The translations under genes and the position numbers were made by a program. Positions 1 to 10,578 of a stretch of DNA of 64,000 nt are shown here, in pieces. The stretch spans positions 744,001 through 808,000 of the forward strand of contig JAJSPD010000014.1 in assembly GCA_021307315.1 (NCBI GenBank), read 5' to 3'. Source of the DNA: Bisporella sp. PMI_857. Lineage: Eukaryota > Ascomycota > Leotiomycetes > Helotiales > Helotiaceae. The stretch's first letter is position 1. Each line of letters begins with the position of its first letter. The notes beneath the pieces were generated by a model that was not told the origin of the DNA, searched no databases, and worked only from the letters and a program-made list of their open reading frames with translations.

Positions 1-1
1 A

Positions 2-1010
2 TTCACGTCTTTCACTTATACACTCCCTGTTGTTGAGCCAGGCGAAGATGACCCCGACACCTTCGCTTCCGATCTTCCAAACTTCCAAATATCTCTCTCT
101 GCTCTCCTTGAAACTCTTCAAATATTTGGTGCAGCAGATGCAAGTAAGTCACCAGAGAGCCGCCTAAGACCCCCACACCATGATTATCCTGTGTTCAAGT
201 TAGACAAAGACGTAGTAAATACTGACCTATCAATAGACACATCTCGCTTCTCAAAGCCCGAAAATGACGGATATGGCTCTAATATACGTAGAGACCGTCC
301 CAATGCGTTCAGTAATCAAGCTTTAGGCATGGCAGGCATTTGTCGATTATCATACACTGAGACTGGAGCGCCATTCAGTATTATCTTGGAAGAGTCAGGT
401 GTTACTACCACATGCAATCTCAATACATATGAGCCAGAAAACCCAGAAGAGATCCCTTTCCAACGTGTACGTAATTTCTTATTCCTGATACACGTATCTA
501 CTACACTTTAATACTACGTCATGTTGTCTTATTAAATCATCACTAATTGTAGCATTTTAGGATGCAATGCAAGTCAAGATTATTATGCAAGCTCGCTGGC
601 TTTTTGATGCCATATCCGAACTGTCATCGACATCTCCCAGCCGCCTCGAGATCACTGCTTCCCCAGATGCACCATATCTAAGCCTCTCAGCTGTTGGACA
701 TCTTGGGAGCGCCAGTATTGACTTTACAAAGGGTCGTGATCTCTTAGAAACTTTCACTGTCGCTGAGAAGTGGACACAGAGTTACAAATTTGAGATGGTA
801 AAAGCCGCTGGGGAAGCAATGCGGTTGGCTAGTAAGGTCAGTATTCGTGGTGATGAGCAGGGCGTTCTAAGCTTGCAGTTCATGGTCGAGATTGAGGGTG
901 GAGGTTTTAGCTTTGTTGATTTTAGATTCGTTCCATTTTTGCCAGAAGATGATGAAGATGGCGAGAGTGAGAGCCAGGATGACGATGAGTATGAAAATGA
1001 TGTGGAATAA
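2..1010 (+). CDS. rad1: Rad1-like subunit of the 9-1-1 checkpoint clamp (5' part outside window)
   Basis: Partial at its 5' end; the reading frame is open from base 2. Exons 2-466 and 561-1010 are joined by a phase-0 intron (donor GTACGT, branch CTAAT, acceptor TTTTAG). The protein shows the PCNA-fold features of Rad1: an early segment with SLSALLETLQIFG, a mid segment VKIIMQARWLFDAISEL, the patch SPDAPYLSLSAVG, then KVSIRGDEQGVLSLQFM and an acidic C-terminal tail, in the same order as animal and yeast Rad1. In the family, Rad1 forms a heterotrimeric ring with Rad9 and Hus1 loaded at DNA damage to activate ATR signalling in the nucleus. A GTG at 191 is not a start; coding continues upstream. 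Nothing unusual apart from truncation by the window edge. Confidence 0.85.
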
Positions 1011-1633
1011 TTTTGTACGTGATTGGTGTGACAATATTTTGAGTGGAATTGTGGAGGTTTACATTCTTTAATCTGAGAGTTTTCCTGATCACTCTTCACT
1101 CCTCACTCCTCACATTGAATAACGCCTGATTAAAATCAGGACCTACTTTTTTTTTTTAAAAAAAAATATTTACGGTACGTAACTTTGATTGCAATTCATA
1201 TCATGAAACAGAACTCATAGGACCTGCTCTAGACATCCAATGATTGGCAGCAATATCTGTCTTACCACAGCTTCCCTCTTGTGCGACATCCTAATCTTAC
1301 TTTCAAACACAGGCCCGACGATCTATCATAGCCTATCACCTTCGCGGCCGGCGCTGTTTGACCCGCACAGCCTCGTTTGAGGCTCCATTTACTATTGGGA
1401 TCCCGCCGCACGACGATGCGTAATGCAGGGGCAGCGCCTGTCCCCGACGTTCCGCCATTCCTTGGCAGGGGGCCGAGAGCAAGCGGCCTCCAACGCGGCG
1501 CACACGAATCTCATTTCCCTAAAATGGTCGACAGATAAAGAGCCAAGCGTCTCTTTTCCCTTCGTTTTTCTTGTCGTTTCTTCTTGGATTTCTTGGTCCA
1601 TCCAAAGTCGCTCCTTAAACTGCATCATTCAGA
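1011..1633. other. Intergenic, rad1 to sulfotransferase-like gene
   Basis: No gene seen. Contains an 11-T run followed directly by a 9-A run at 1147-1166, probably part of the rad1 3' region, and a GC-richer stretch (1340-1500) that should hold the promoter of the next gene. Confidence 0.5.
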
Positions 1634-2239
1634 ATGCTTGCCTTTATAACGACCCCTCTCGTCTTTCTGAGCAGCCTGGCGCTTGCTCCGCTTGAGAGCT
1701 GGACTTCTGCTCCCGTAGACGTGCCTTCGCTGCCAAATATCTTTGTAATCAATGCGGGGGACTCGGGCACCTCGATTGTTCGAAATGCCTTGGGAGTTTT
1801 GGGAATCACACCTGTTTCGGGAGATCACGTGCGCACGACACCTCAAGCGGAATCACCACGGAGAGAGTTCAAGGAGCTACCATTAGACTTTCCATACCGG
1901 GACATTATCAAAAGCCAACCGAGCGCCAAGTTCATTCTGCCTTTCGAAAGAACCGGGGGCTCCACGTTCAACCACACTGGCTCCGCACTGGAGGGAGAGA
2001 TCGACCAAAATAAAGTCTTGAAGATCGAAATTGGAGGCACCGAGAAATATGCGGGTGAGACATGGGAACGGCTCTGCCGGTTCTTAGACCTAGGCTACAG
2101 CGTGATGGAAAGGGGCAAGCTCAGAGAGTTTCCTCCAAGTTATCGTGGAAGGGAAGAGTCGCGAAGGGTAGTTGGGGGGCGGTTCGGCTACGGATATGGG
2201 TACGGGCATGGCGGCATTCGGGTCGGCGCTAGTTCCTGA
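1634..2239 (+). CDS. Secreted or membrane-anchored sulfotransferase-like protein, diverged
   Basis: Single exon, 201 residues. Residues 1-18 are a hydrophobic signal-like segment ending before an Ala/Pro-rich stretch. Residues about 35-58 (IFVINAGDSGTSIVRNALGVLGITP) align with the 5'-PSB loop and first helix of fungal Sulfotransfer_4 proteins, which normally read GxxRTGTSSL; here the conserved Arg is lost. A later AKFIL segment corresponds to the strand that usually carries RD..W, but here it is followed by PFERT without the Trp motif. The C-terminal part (VLKIEIGG ... WERLCRFLDL) matches the family's 'W..LC.FL' helix. The protein is shorter than the usual 250-300 residues and ends in a Gly/Tyr-rich tail. 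I infer a degenerate or neofunctionalised member, probably not an active sulfotransferase. Confidence 0.55.
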   Translation: MLAFITTPLVFLSSLALAPLESWTSAPVDVPSLPNIFVINAGDSGTSIVRNALGVLGITPVSGDHVRTTPQAESPRREFKELPLDFPYRDIIKSQPSAKFILPFERTGGSTFNHTGSALEGEIDQNKVLKIEIGGTEKYAGETWERLCRFLDLGYSVMERGKLREFPPSYRGREESRRVVGGRFGYGYGYGHGGIRVGASS

Positions 2240-3006
2240 GCGGACGGCAATTTATAACGACGTACACGACGATTCCAACTTTCTGGGTTAGAGGATATAT
2301 ATGGTGTTTAAGAGGGTTCTATTGGCTATCATTGCAGACGCGGAAATAGAAGGGGTAATTATAAATATACAAGCCACAGTTGGTAGGCAATCTATTCTAG
2401 ACGTCTCTGAATTTCCTAGTGCCCGAACGGTATATATAGGACGGTCTGATCCCACGACCGAGTGAGAACGCAACTTATCCATTATGCACCCCATCAAAGC
2501 TACGAGCGCAGTATAACGCTACCTTATTCGTCGGGTCTATGTCAAGCTGTCAAGCATTATGGCTCCCGCTCTCCCGATCTAGCGCAAACTCAAACATGAT
2601 GAGGCATATCAGAGAACGCTCATTCAGTAATGGCTTGCTTAATTCCAATTTCTCAATCTCAGATTTGAATTCATACTACTCAAGCTACGCTGCACCGCCT
2701 CTGAGAACTGCGGTCATCCCTTTACTCTGTTGCACAAGGTTACACGCTTCAGCACTTAAGGAGATGCTCTAGCTTCTGGGGCCTCAAGCTTCGGGTGATA
2801 CCTTTGGCCGGCTAAAGTTTAAGACGGGCTCGCCTCACGAAAGTCCAACGGACAAACTTGGTTAGTGCGCACCTCTAGACATCCAAATTATTCCCCATTT
2901 CTCGACAACTCTTGATTTCAGAACAAAGTTTTACGTATTCGAGACCATTGTCCACCCCATCCAAAACACCACCCACCTATCTCACAACCGCAAATGCGGT
3001 GTAAAT
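2240..3006. other. Intergenic
   Basis: AT-leaning sequence of 767 bases. Short open frames here (for example around 2288-2497 and 2539-2772) show no recognisable motif. Nothing supported. Confidence 0.5.
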
Positions 3007-3784
3007 ATGGAGGGTGTCCAATCTTCAACACAGAACCCATCGGCCTTCCGCCGGTTTCTCGATTTACCAAGCGAGCTCCAGAACTTAATTTGGCACACCG
3101 TATTCCGATCGTCTTCCAACATTCTCGAAATTTAGCATGCTAACCTTACCACAATCGGGAAGTTTGCAGCTCATATTCGAAATCCGCATCTCATACAAGC
3201 GTGCTCTAATATCTTCTTCAGCGCGTAAGGGGCATCGCGGCGGCAGCTCGATTACCTTTTCATTATCAGCAAGGAATACGCATACGTCCAATCCACCTCC
3301 CAGGTATGCAAAGCCGCTCGGGGGATCGTCCGCGGCAGTTGCTTCGCGATTCCAACCACGGCTCCCCAGCGCTATGGGCAGCATCTGGATGATATATCCG
3401 CCTGCGAACAGCGCCGCGCGCCGCGCGCCACTCCCATCTCCTACCATGGAACGCGGAGACGGATGTTTTGAGCGTTAACGAGAACGAGCTGTTCTCCTAC
3501 GGCTGTTATTACGGTTCCCATGATCTGGGGCTGCGGTTCGCCGCGCGGGTGAAACTTCTGATTATCTGGGTCGACCATTGGTTTCTCGGCTGGGCAGCGC
3601 TCGCCTGCTGCAACAATCATCGCTAGACAAGCGTGTCGGCAGATGCTCTGTTCGGGTCATGGACGGGGCTCGAAAGATTATACTTCTCGGTTCGGCATGA
3701 TGCCTGGTCTGAGGATACGTATGCAGGTATTAGCAAGAAGATAGACGAGATTATGGAGGCTAGAAAATTACCCCACCCTACCTA
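3007..3784 (+). pseudogene. Broken 2EXR/F-box-like gene
   Basis: Starting at ATG 3007 the frame encodes FRRFLDLPSELQNLIWHTVF, the hallmark N-terminus of fungal 2EXR proteins (F..F..LP.ELR..IW). It is stopped at TAG 3133-3135 and TAA 3226-3228, with recognisable family sequence continuing between and after the stops (VCKAARGIVRG). About 250 bases further on the homology continues in another frame: VNENELFSYGCYYGS, LRFAARVKLLIIWVDHW, then, after another in-frame TAG, DALFGSWTGLERLYFSVRHD. This second half is the family's typical C-terminal region. At least three in-frame stops and one frameshift therefore interrupt a gene of about 250 codons. No splice sites explain the breaks. Confidence 0.65.
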
Positions 3785-4273
3785 GAAGCTCCCGCTATTA
3801 GAGATTCTCTGAACTCCAAATCGATAGGCTAACCTTATGGAACTGCTTCAGGGCTGAAATCTAGGTCATGCTTAGTTAAAGACTTAAATGCGGGATTCGA
3901 AACAATGTACGGGCCATAATGTGTGTCTTTGCTGTCTCAATTCTTAACTCGGGTTTCAAAATCATATATACTGCTCTGTTGTGGAATAGTAGAAAGAGGT
4001 GACGCCACCAAAGACAGGATAAATTGAATTTATGTCCTTGGAATATTTTGGAAGGTTTAATCCGAAAACGATGAAGAATTTTTACTACTTTGGAGAATAA
4101 TATATGTCAGCCATTCATTAAATAGAGAGTGCGGACATTTCAAGCAAGGTTTTATATATACGCTCCTTCAAATTGTGCTATTCACGGTCTCTGAGACCTT
4201 AGTAGAGTCTTAGCTACTTGATACGTCTAAAGATCAGCGATTTGAATTCTATCAAGGCAAGGATGTATTTCTG
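3785..4273. other. Intergenic
   Basis: AT-rich, 489 bases between the broken 2EXR gene and the P450 stop codon. It probably contains the P450 3' untranslated region. No other feature seen. Confidence 0.5.
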
Positions 4274-5948
4274 TCAGCGCGCCACATTCACCAAAATTAC
4301 ATTCAAAGGACCATTCTCCCATAGACCATACATCTTCTGCTCGTTCCAACTCTCAGATGAAGGAGCCAGAGCAATATCAAAGTTCCACAGAACATGGGCA
4401 AGAATAAGCCTCATTTCAGCATAGGAGAGACTATATTTGCGGTTAGCCATGCTGGATAGAGTGTTCATGGACAGAAGTACTTTTTTCCAATGCAGTTTCT
4501 AGTTCCGTACGAGAAAGGTTGAAGGACATCCCTATTGTCGGATTCAAACCTTGCATCGCCAAGCCAGCGCTCAGGGACGAACGAGCTTGGATCTTTAAAA
4601 TTCGTAGTGGATTGGTAGGCAGCCCATTGATTAACTCCTAGTAAGGTCTATTATAGAACGTCAGCGTAGGCTATAAGTTCGTCAGCGCTTGAAGGAGACT
4701 TACATTTGGAGGGACCCATCGACCATTAACAATTGCACCGTTACCAGTAGTGACTCGTGGTAAAACAGTGGGAACGGGAGGATACATTCGAAAGCCTTCA
4801 TTCAGAACAGCTAACATGTACTTTAAAGACTGCACACTGACCATTGTGATTTCATGCTCGTCCTTGAATGTTCCCCGAACCTCAGCAGTGACCCTCTCCA
4901 ATACTTCTGGGCTCTTCAGCAAGTAATAAGTAACACCTGCTAACAATGTCGCGGTTGTCTCGGCACCAGCGATTGTCATATGATTTGCATTGGATTCAAT
5001 TTCACCGAGTGTCATTCCTTCGCGCTCGTCATTGTGTCTCAAAATATAGGATATTATATCTGCGCGATCTATTGACTGTTGGAGGCGTTTTTTGAGCTTA
5101 GAGACGATGAAATCATGGTGTCGTAGCCTCATGGCCATAATTCTCTTAGGTGCAAGCCAGAGAAGCAATTCTTGGATACCAGGTATTAATCCACATACCG
5201 CTGTAAATACCGTACCGACTTTTACCCATCCAGAGGCTAATTTAAGCCAAGAATCGTGAGTAGCAGTGGCAACGCATCCGAAAGACTCGCCAAACATCAG
5301 ATCACCAAAAATATCACAAGTTGTCCAACAGTACCATGCAGCCATGTCTTGCTGGTTTTCTCCTTTGTTGCAGCGATTCCGAAGTTGTTGGATTAGCAGG
5401 TCGATGTAGACTTTCACGAGAGGTTCTTGTTCACGAAGTGCTCTTTCAGAGAAGGCATGATTGAGCAGGCGACGCATTCGAGGATGGTTGTTATTGTCAA
5501 TAGTGAGGATACTACTGATCCCACTTGGGGGGTTTTGGGCACCAAAGAATACCGGGTCCTTTTCTAAACCTGGATATCCAGCCTTGCCGTAGATATCTTT
5601 CCAGGCATTGGCATTGTTATACGAGAGCTCGTTGGGCCGAATTCTCACGACGTTTCCATAGAGTTCGTGTAGCTCAAGGACGTCGAAAGAAATTCTTCCG
5701 GAAATGAGTGAGTAGAGGTATGGGAAATGCGTAGCGGCCGACCAGAAGGGCCCTGGAAATCCCCGGAGCGGGTGAAAGTAGAGATTGTACACAAGATATG
5801 ATGCACAGCTGGCGAGAATCTAGGAGATTGTTAACAATGGTATCTTGAAATACGTCAGAAAACATGCCAGAAAGGCGAAGATGGTCAAGATCGGATAGCC
5901 TAGCACGACTGCGAGGCTTCGTGTTCCAAATTGTATCATTGAATCCAT
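4274..5948 (-). CDS. Cytochrome P450 monooxygenase, CYP65-like
   Basis: Four exons (5948-5868, 5819-4704, 4647-4481, 4430-4274) give 506 residues, the usual P450 length. Order: single N-terminal membrane anchor (about residues 8-40), YNLYFHPL and FPGP hinge, I-helix AGAETTA, ExxR in NEGFR, FVPERW, and the haem loop FSYGTRNCIGK with the Cys ligand. The 56-nt second intron restores NTLLGVNQWA; the 50-nt third intron restores GKNLSYAEMR. The first intron (5820-5867) starts with GC instead of GT; it removes an in-frame TAG at 5820-5822 and leaves a normal anchor. The family acts at the endoplasmic reticulum, hydroxylating secondary metabolites or lipids; closest style is trichothecene/terpenoid C-hydroxylases of CYP65. 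First gene of the cluster, divergent from the alcohol oxidase. Substrate unknown. Confidence 0.88.
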
Positions 5949-7213
5949 ATTGAAGCTTGAATTACTTGACTTGGAGTGGGAGCAGATGCTTTTATTCACG
6001 CTCTTGGTTCATGATGAGGAATCAAGTACGGTCGTGTTTACTTTTTTTGTTGGTAGCGGAGGACAGAAGAACGTCATGGGATGAAAGGAGAGCGGAGCAA
6101 ATGGTTTCGTGAAGGCGATATCCAAGGTAGGAAAGAGCAGCTGACAGTTCAGTCATGAGGCGGCGTATTATTATTGTATGTAACCCCCTTTTGGGCCAAT
6201 CGTTCCTTCCTTTTCGCCAACCAGTTGCTGACCACCACCAACATCCAATCCAATCCAATCCACGTGCACAGGCGGGACAAAGTCAAGCCTATTCTTCAAT
6301 ACGATACGAAAGGAGATAAAGAGATAAGTCGCCAAGTCTGTGCTTATTCTCATGATTTTGTTCCCTTTGATACTGTACTTGTGTGGACGGATAGCACATG
6401 CGGTTCATAAGTGCTAGGGCATCTTGCCGTCGTCGATGCTTTCTCCACGGAGCTTGGGCGCTCGAAGAATAGGTAATATCTGCTCATTATAACTTCCACC
6501 GATAAATACTCAATACAGGAAAGAAGAAAAATCTGCAAAGATTGTTGGCCTGCAACTTTCCTCCGGCTAAATTGTGGTAGGCCGAAAAATCGTAAAAGTG
6601 TAGACAAAGGTCAAGGATAGCTTAGGAAGGATGAAATGCTTAGGGAACAAAAGAGACAAAACAAATTGTTATTAGCCACCGAGTATATACCTTAGTTGTT
6701 AGATTCTAGGTATATTATGTTAACAGTTGTACCAAAAGGAAAGACTAGGCAGTAGACATTCCAACAATAGCGCCGCAAGTGGCTGTGGCATTAAGAACTT
6801 TCATAATGAAGCAGGACTTGTGTTTAAGCACAGTGTTCTAGTGGAAAAGCTAGTAACAGAACGCTAGTTCTCAGGAGACACAACGCTGCTGCTTAAATTG
6901 CCATTTCATATGCTAAAACCCCCACGGGTCAGGTTTTTGACGTTTAGACCTAATGCATAGGCCCCTCTAGCCTTTATTAAGTTCTAAAACCTCGCCTAGA
7001 AGGTACGGCGGGATCCGCTAAGATGCCTCCAATAACACATCGTTAACGCATAATGATTTTTCAATGATAAACATAAGTGTCCCAAGGAATTGAACGAAGT
7101 GTGTCTTTTGTTAAATGAGGCACGGACGCAGTAAGCCTGCCATTCCTGGTGTTGCGAATACCCCGTGCCCCCGTATTACCACGGTTACGGGATGCGGAGT
7201 AGCGCCGGAGCCG

Positions 7214-7227
7214 TCGGAATGCTCCGA
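7214..7227. promoter_or_regulatory. Inverted CGG-type repeat TCGGA-N4-TCCGA
   Basis: The sequence TCGGA ATGC TCCGA is a perfect two-fold repeat with CGG/CCG arms, the kind of site bound by dimeric Zn2Cys6 regulators. It lies 14 bases upstream of a TATA box and about 185 bases upstream of the alcohol oxidase start, and is shared with the divergent P450. Function inferred. Confidence 0.4.
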
Positions 7228-7240
7228 AGCCCCATGAATG

Positions 7241-7248
7241 TATAAATA
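7241..7248 (+). promoter_or_regulatory. TATA box of the alcohol oxidase gene
   Basis: TATAAATA, about 160 bases upstream of ATG 7410; a plausible core promoter element for a regulated fungal gene. Confidence 0.4.
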
Positions 7249-7409
7249 GCGTATCTATTAGTTTATATTCTATATTAGATCCTAGGGACGAGAGAGCGCT
7301 AAAATATAAAAAGTACCACGGGATCTAAATTCCCATACTTGGTAAAAGTCTCTTCATTCTTTTTATGCGACTTTCTGCCTGCTGTTTTGCCTAACTTGTT
7401 TATTTTATC

Positions 7410-9884
7410 ATGTCAGCCCGCCCAGATGATCTACATTGTCGCCAACCCTTGCAGATTCAGCCTGCGAAAGTCACGAAATCGATATCATTCAGCCAAGAAC
7501 AGTGGGAGACCCTTCTTTCAATTGCGGACACTTTCGTCCCTTCGATAACACTCTCACGATCTGGCAACACTTCAGACATTTCATCTTCCGCCAAGAAAGC
7601 TTTTGGACTTGATAATGATCTGGAATATATTACAGGGAATCATATACAAGATCAAAAATTGATAGAATATTTCGAAGAAAATGCATCTACCGCCTCGACT
7701 GATTTGATCAGGCGAGTTATTGCAGAGTATCTCCACGAAGATACAAGGAATAAAATCGGTAGTCTCATGAAGCTACTAAAGCATGATACATACTTCCGAA
7801 TAGTTTACAAGTATTCTGACAAAGGGTAGCAACAAATTCACTTGCCTGGTCGCCACAGGATATTCTGTTCCATTCCGAAGACAGCCTCTACATATTCGAG
7901 AGAATATTCTTCGCTGCTGGAGCACATCTTACATCACTCCCTTGCGCGATGCTTTCTTCTCGCTTTCTTTCCTCCTTATTAACATTTGGATCAAGTCTAG
8001 TTTAAAACTTTACCCCGCGATTGGATTTCCAAGTGTTCCAAAACAAAAACATGTCACGCCAGCCGAGGGCTACGAGTTCATTTTCGAGCAGTTTAGAAAT
8101 GATTCTGTTCTTGCAGAGCTTGAGACAGATGTGCTTATTATAGGATCCGGCTGTGGTGGTGCCGTCGCAGCGGCAAAGCTTGCTGAAGCTGGACAGCGTG
8201 TCATGGTAGTAGACAAAGGCTACTACCACAAACCGGAGCAGTTCCCAATGTCTGAAAGAGACTCCTCGATCCATATGTTTGAAAGAGGCCAATTTGTTCC
8301 TTCTCATGATGGGAGCATCTCCGTCGCTGCGGGCTCAACTTGGGGCGGCGGAGGCACAGTGAATTGGAGTGCCAGCTTACAAACGCAAGCTTATGTTCGC
8401 AAGGAATGGTCAAAACAGGGATTGAAGTTTTTTGAAAGCTCTAAATTTCAGGATTGCCTTGACCGTGTTTGCGTTCGGATGGGCGTGTCTGCAGATCAAA
8501 TTGTTCACAATCATGGAAACGCAATATTGCTCGAGGGAGCGAGGCGACTTGGATACCGCGCATATGCAGTGCCACAGAATACTGGCGGCAAGAGGCATTT
8601 TGACGGCTTTTGTAGCCACGGGTGTGCATCGACAGAAAAGTTAGGGCCTGCGAATGCTTGGCTTCCTGATGCAGCGAAATGTGGAGCGAGATTTGTAGAG
8701 GGATTTCAAGTCGATAAGATTCTGTTTGAGCACAATGCAGGAGAAAAGGTTGCGCTCGGCGTCGAAGGAATATGGGTCTCAAGAGATGATCGGGGTACAT
8801 TCGACGGTCCTAACAGGCACTCGTGCACTCTACGCATTCGGGCAAAACGAATCGTTCTCTCAGCCGGCACGCTATGGAGTCCCGTCTTGCTCTTAAACAG
8901 TGGTATTAAGGTCATTTGCTCCCAACATTCTAATATCCGCTTAGCATTTACTTAAAAGCTCTTCTGACATTGTTTAGAATCCCAATATTGGTCGCAACTT
9001 CTATGCTCACCCCGTGGTCTTCACGTCAGGGATATTCGAAGAGGAAGTCAATCCCTGGGAAGGCGGAATATTGACTTCAGTCTGCTCTGAGTTTGAGAAT
9101 TTGGATGGCAACGGCCACGGAGTCAAAATCGAAGCGACTTGCATGTGAGTAGAGGGCTTCTCTCTTGAGCGGTGTAATCTGTAATTGATTTTGACCTTTG
9201 ATTAGGACACCATCGATGTCTCTCTCCTTTTATCCTTGGATATCTGGGGCACACATGAAACGGAACTTTCTTCGGTACAAATACATGAACCATTACATCG
9301 CAATCGCCAGGGACCGCGATCCTGGCAATATCTACTCTGACCCCGTAACTGGCGAGCCACGCGTAACATATTCGCCATCTGTCTTCGATAGATCTCATCT
9401 CCTCATCGGCCAGATTGCAACAGCTCGGATGCTTTTCGCCACAGGTGCAAGGGAAATTCACGTTATGACAGCCGGAGTGCCACCTTTCATACGTAGGAGT
9501 GTTCCAGGAAACAGCCAAGCAGTAAACAATACCCAAGGACATGGGTCGATCAGCACGGAAACGAAAGATGACCTGGAGATGCAAGAATTTGAGGATTGGA
9601 TCTCCCTTGTACAGCGTACGGGTCTGCCGTCGCCCCATACAACATTTGGAAATGCACATCAGATGGGCACCTGCCGGATGGGGACTAATAGAAACAGTAG
9701 TGTAGTTGATCCTACTGGCAAGGTATGGGGTGTGAAGAACTTGTGGGCTTGTGATGCAAGCGTCTTTCCTAGCGCAAGTGGCGTGAATCCGATGGTAACT
9801 GTGATGGCAATTGCAGATTGGATATCGGGAAACATATGTAAAGATATAGAGGCAGATGGACCGAGAATATCTGCGATGTTGTAA
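7410..9884 (+). CDS. Long-chain fatty alcohol oxidase (GMC oxidoreductase)
   Basis: Four exons (7410-7780, 7830-8910, 8978-9144, 9206-9884), 765 residues as expected for FAO. The family oxidises long-chain primary alcohols to aldehydes with O2, releasing H2O2, at peroxisomal or ER membranes. Seen in order: N-terminal FAO helix region, ATGYSVPF, hydrophobic segment FFSLSFLLINIWI, FAD dinucleotide motif IIGSGCGGAVAAAKLAEAG, GSTWGGGGTVNWSAS, NPNIGRNFYAHP, C-terminal NAHQMGTCRMG and DASVFPSASGVNPMVTVMAIAD with the GMC active-site His region. The first intron (7781-7829, 49 nt) begins with GC and has a good branch CTGAC before GGGTAG; splicing it gives an ungapped match to the family's LLNLLATRPGALLLTGY-type segment. 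Without it the frame breaks. Cluster member; substrate chain length unknown. Confidence 0.88.
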
Positions 9885-10578
9885 TTGTGTTTAATATATA
9901 CGCTTCCATTTGACCTAAATTAATCGAATTACTCAATTTGAAAGCCGAGTTAAAGTCAGCTTTCTAACACGCATGAAGGCGTAATATCATTTGCGCAGAG
10001 ATATATCCATTACGCATGCTATAGTTAACACTACCAACTATATTTCAGCAGAGTTGGTGTGCTTGATATATTGGAATCTAACAGATTTGTTGGCAAGCTG
10101 ATCCCGCATACTCAGGTGATAATTAGGCTATTATCAGACCTCCGTTCCGGTGGAAAGGGGCTTCTATACAAAATGGCTGAATATTTATCTACCACATGAC
10201 TGTCCTTACCAAGTTTACGCGCTGGAGATCACAAAAATTACAAGAGGGTAGGAAACCGGATAGTTTGCGCTTCGGAAGTACTTTTGTTGACGTAACACAT
10301 TATGGCAAGAACCTGGAGCTGTTATGTTCCCAAATGGAATGTCAAGCTTATTCTTTTAAAACATATATCAGTGCGAGGAACTACTATGTTATGAATGCAT
10401 ATTAACCCCTGATACATACAAAACTTTTATAATGGATGACATGTCTTAATTACTCTTCACAATCTTTCAGGTCCCTGGAAATGCCGGCTATCCTCCAACA
10501 ATCCAAAGCTCAAGTTTATTCCAAACTCAAGAGTCACCATTCCTCTTTACATCTATGGATACTAGGCCCGACAGTTCA
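9885..10578. other. Tail-to-tail intergenic region
   Basis: 694 bases between the stops of the alcohol oxidase and the hydroxylase. AT-rich; one GTTCCG at 10144-10149 that is not in a promoter position. The short frames 10196-10405 and 10436-10660 look random. Confidence 0.5.

Larger units (their letters stand above)
5949..7409. promoter_or_regulatory. Divergent intergenic region between P450 and alcohol oxidase
   Basis: 1.46 kb with no convincing gene; it must hold both promoters. It contains the inverted repeat at 7214-7227 and a TATA box at 7241-7248, listed separately. The middle (6450-7100) is AT-rich and featureless by eye. Confidence 0.5.

Noticed and set aside
1147..1166. T11-A9 tract as a rho-independent type terminator
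   Set aside because: This is a eukaryotic nuclear locus; the tract has no GC stem and is better seen as simple AT sequence in a 3' region.
5820..5822. In-frame TAG in the P450 N-terminus read as a nonsense mutation
   Set aside because: A 48-nt GC-AG intron ending at this TAG removes it, keeps the phase and gives a normal anchor and total length, so a broken gene is the weaker explanation.
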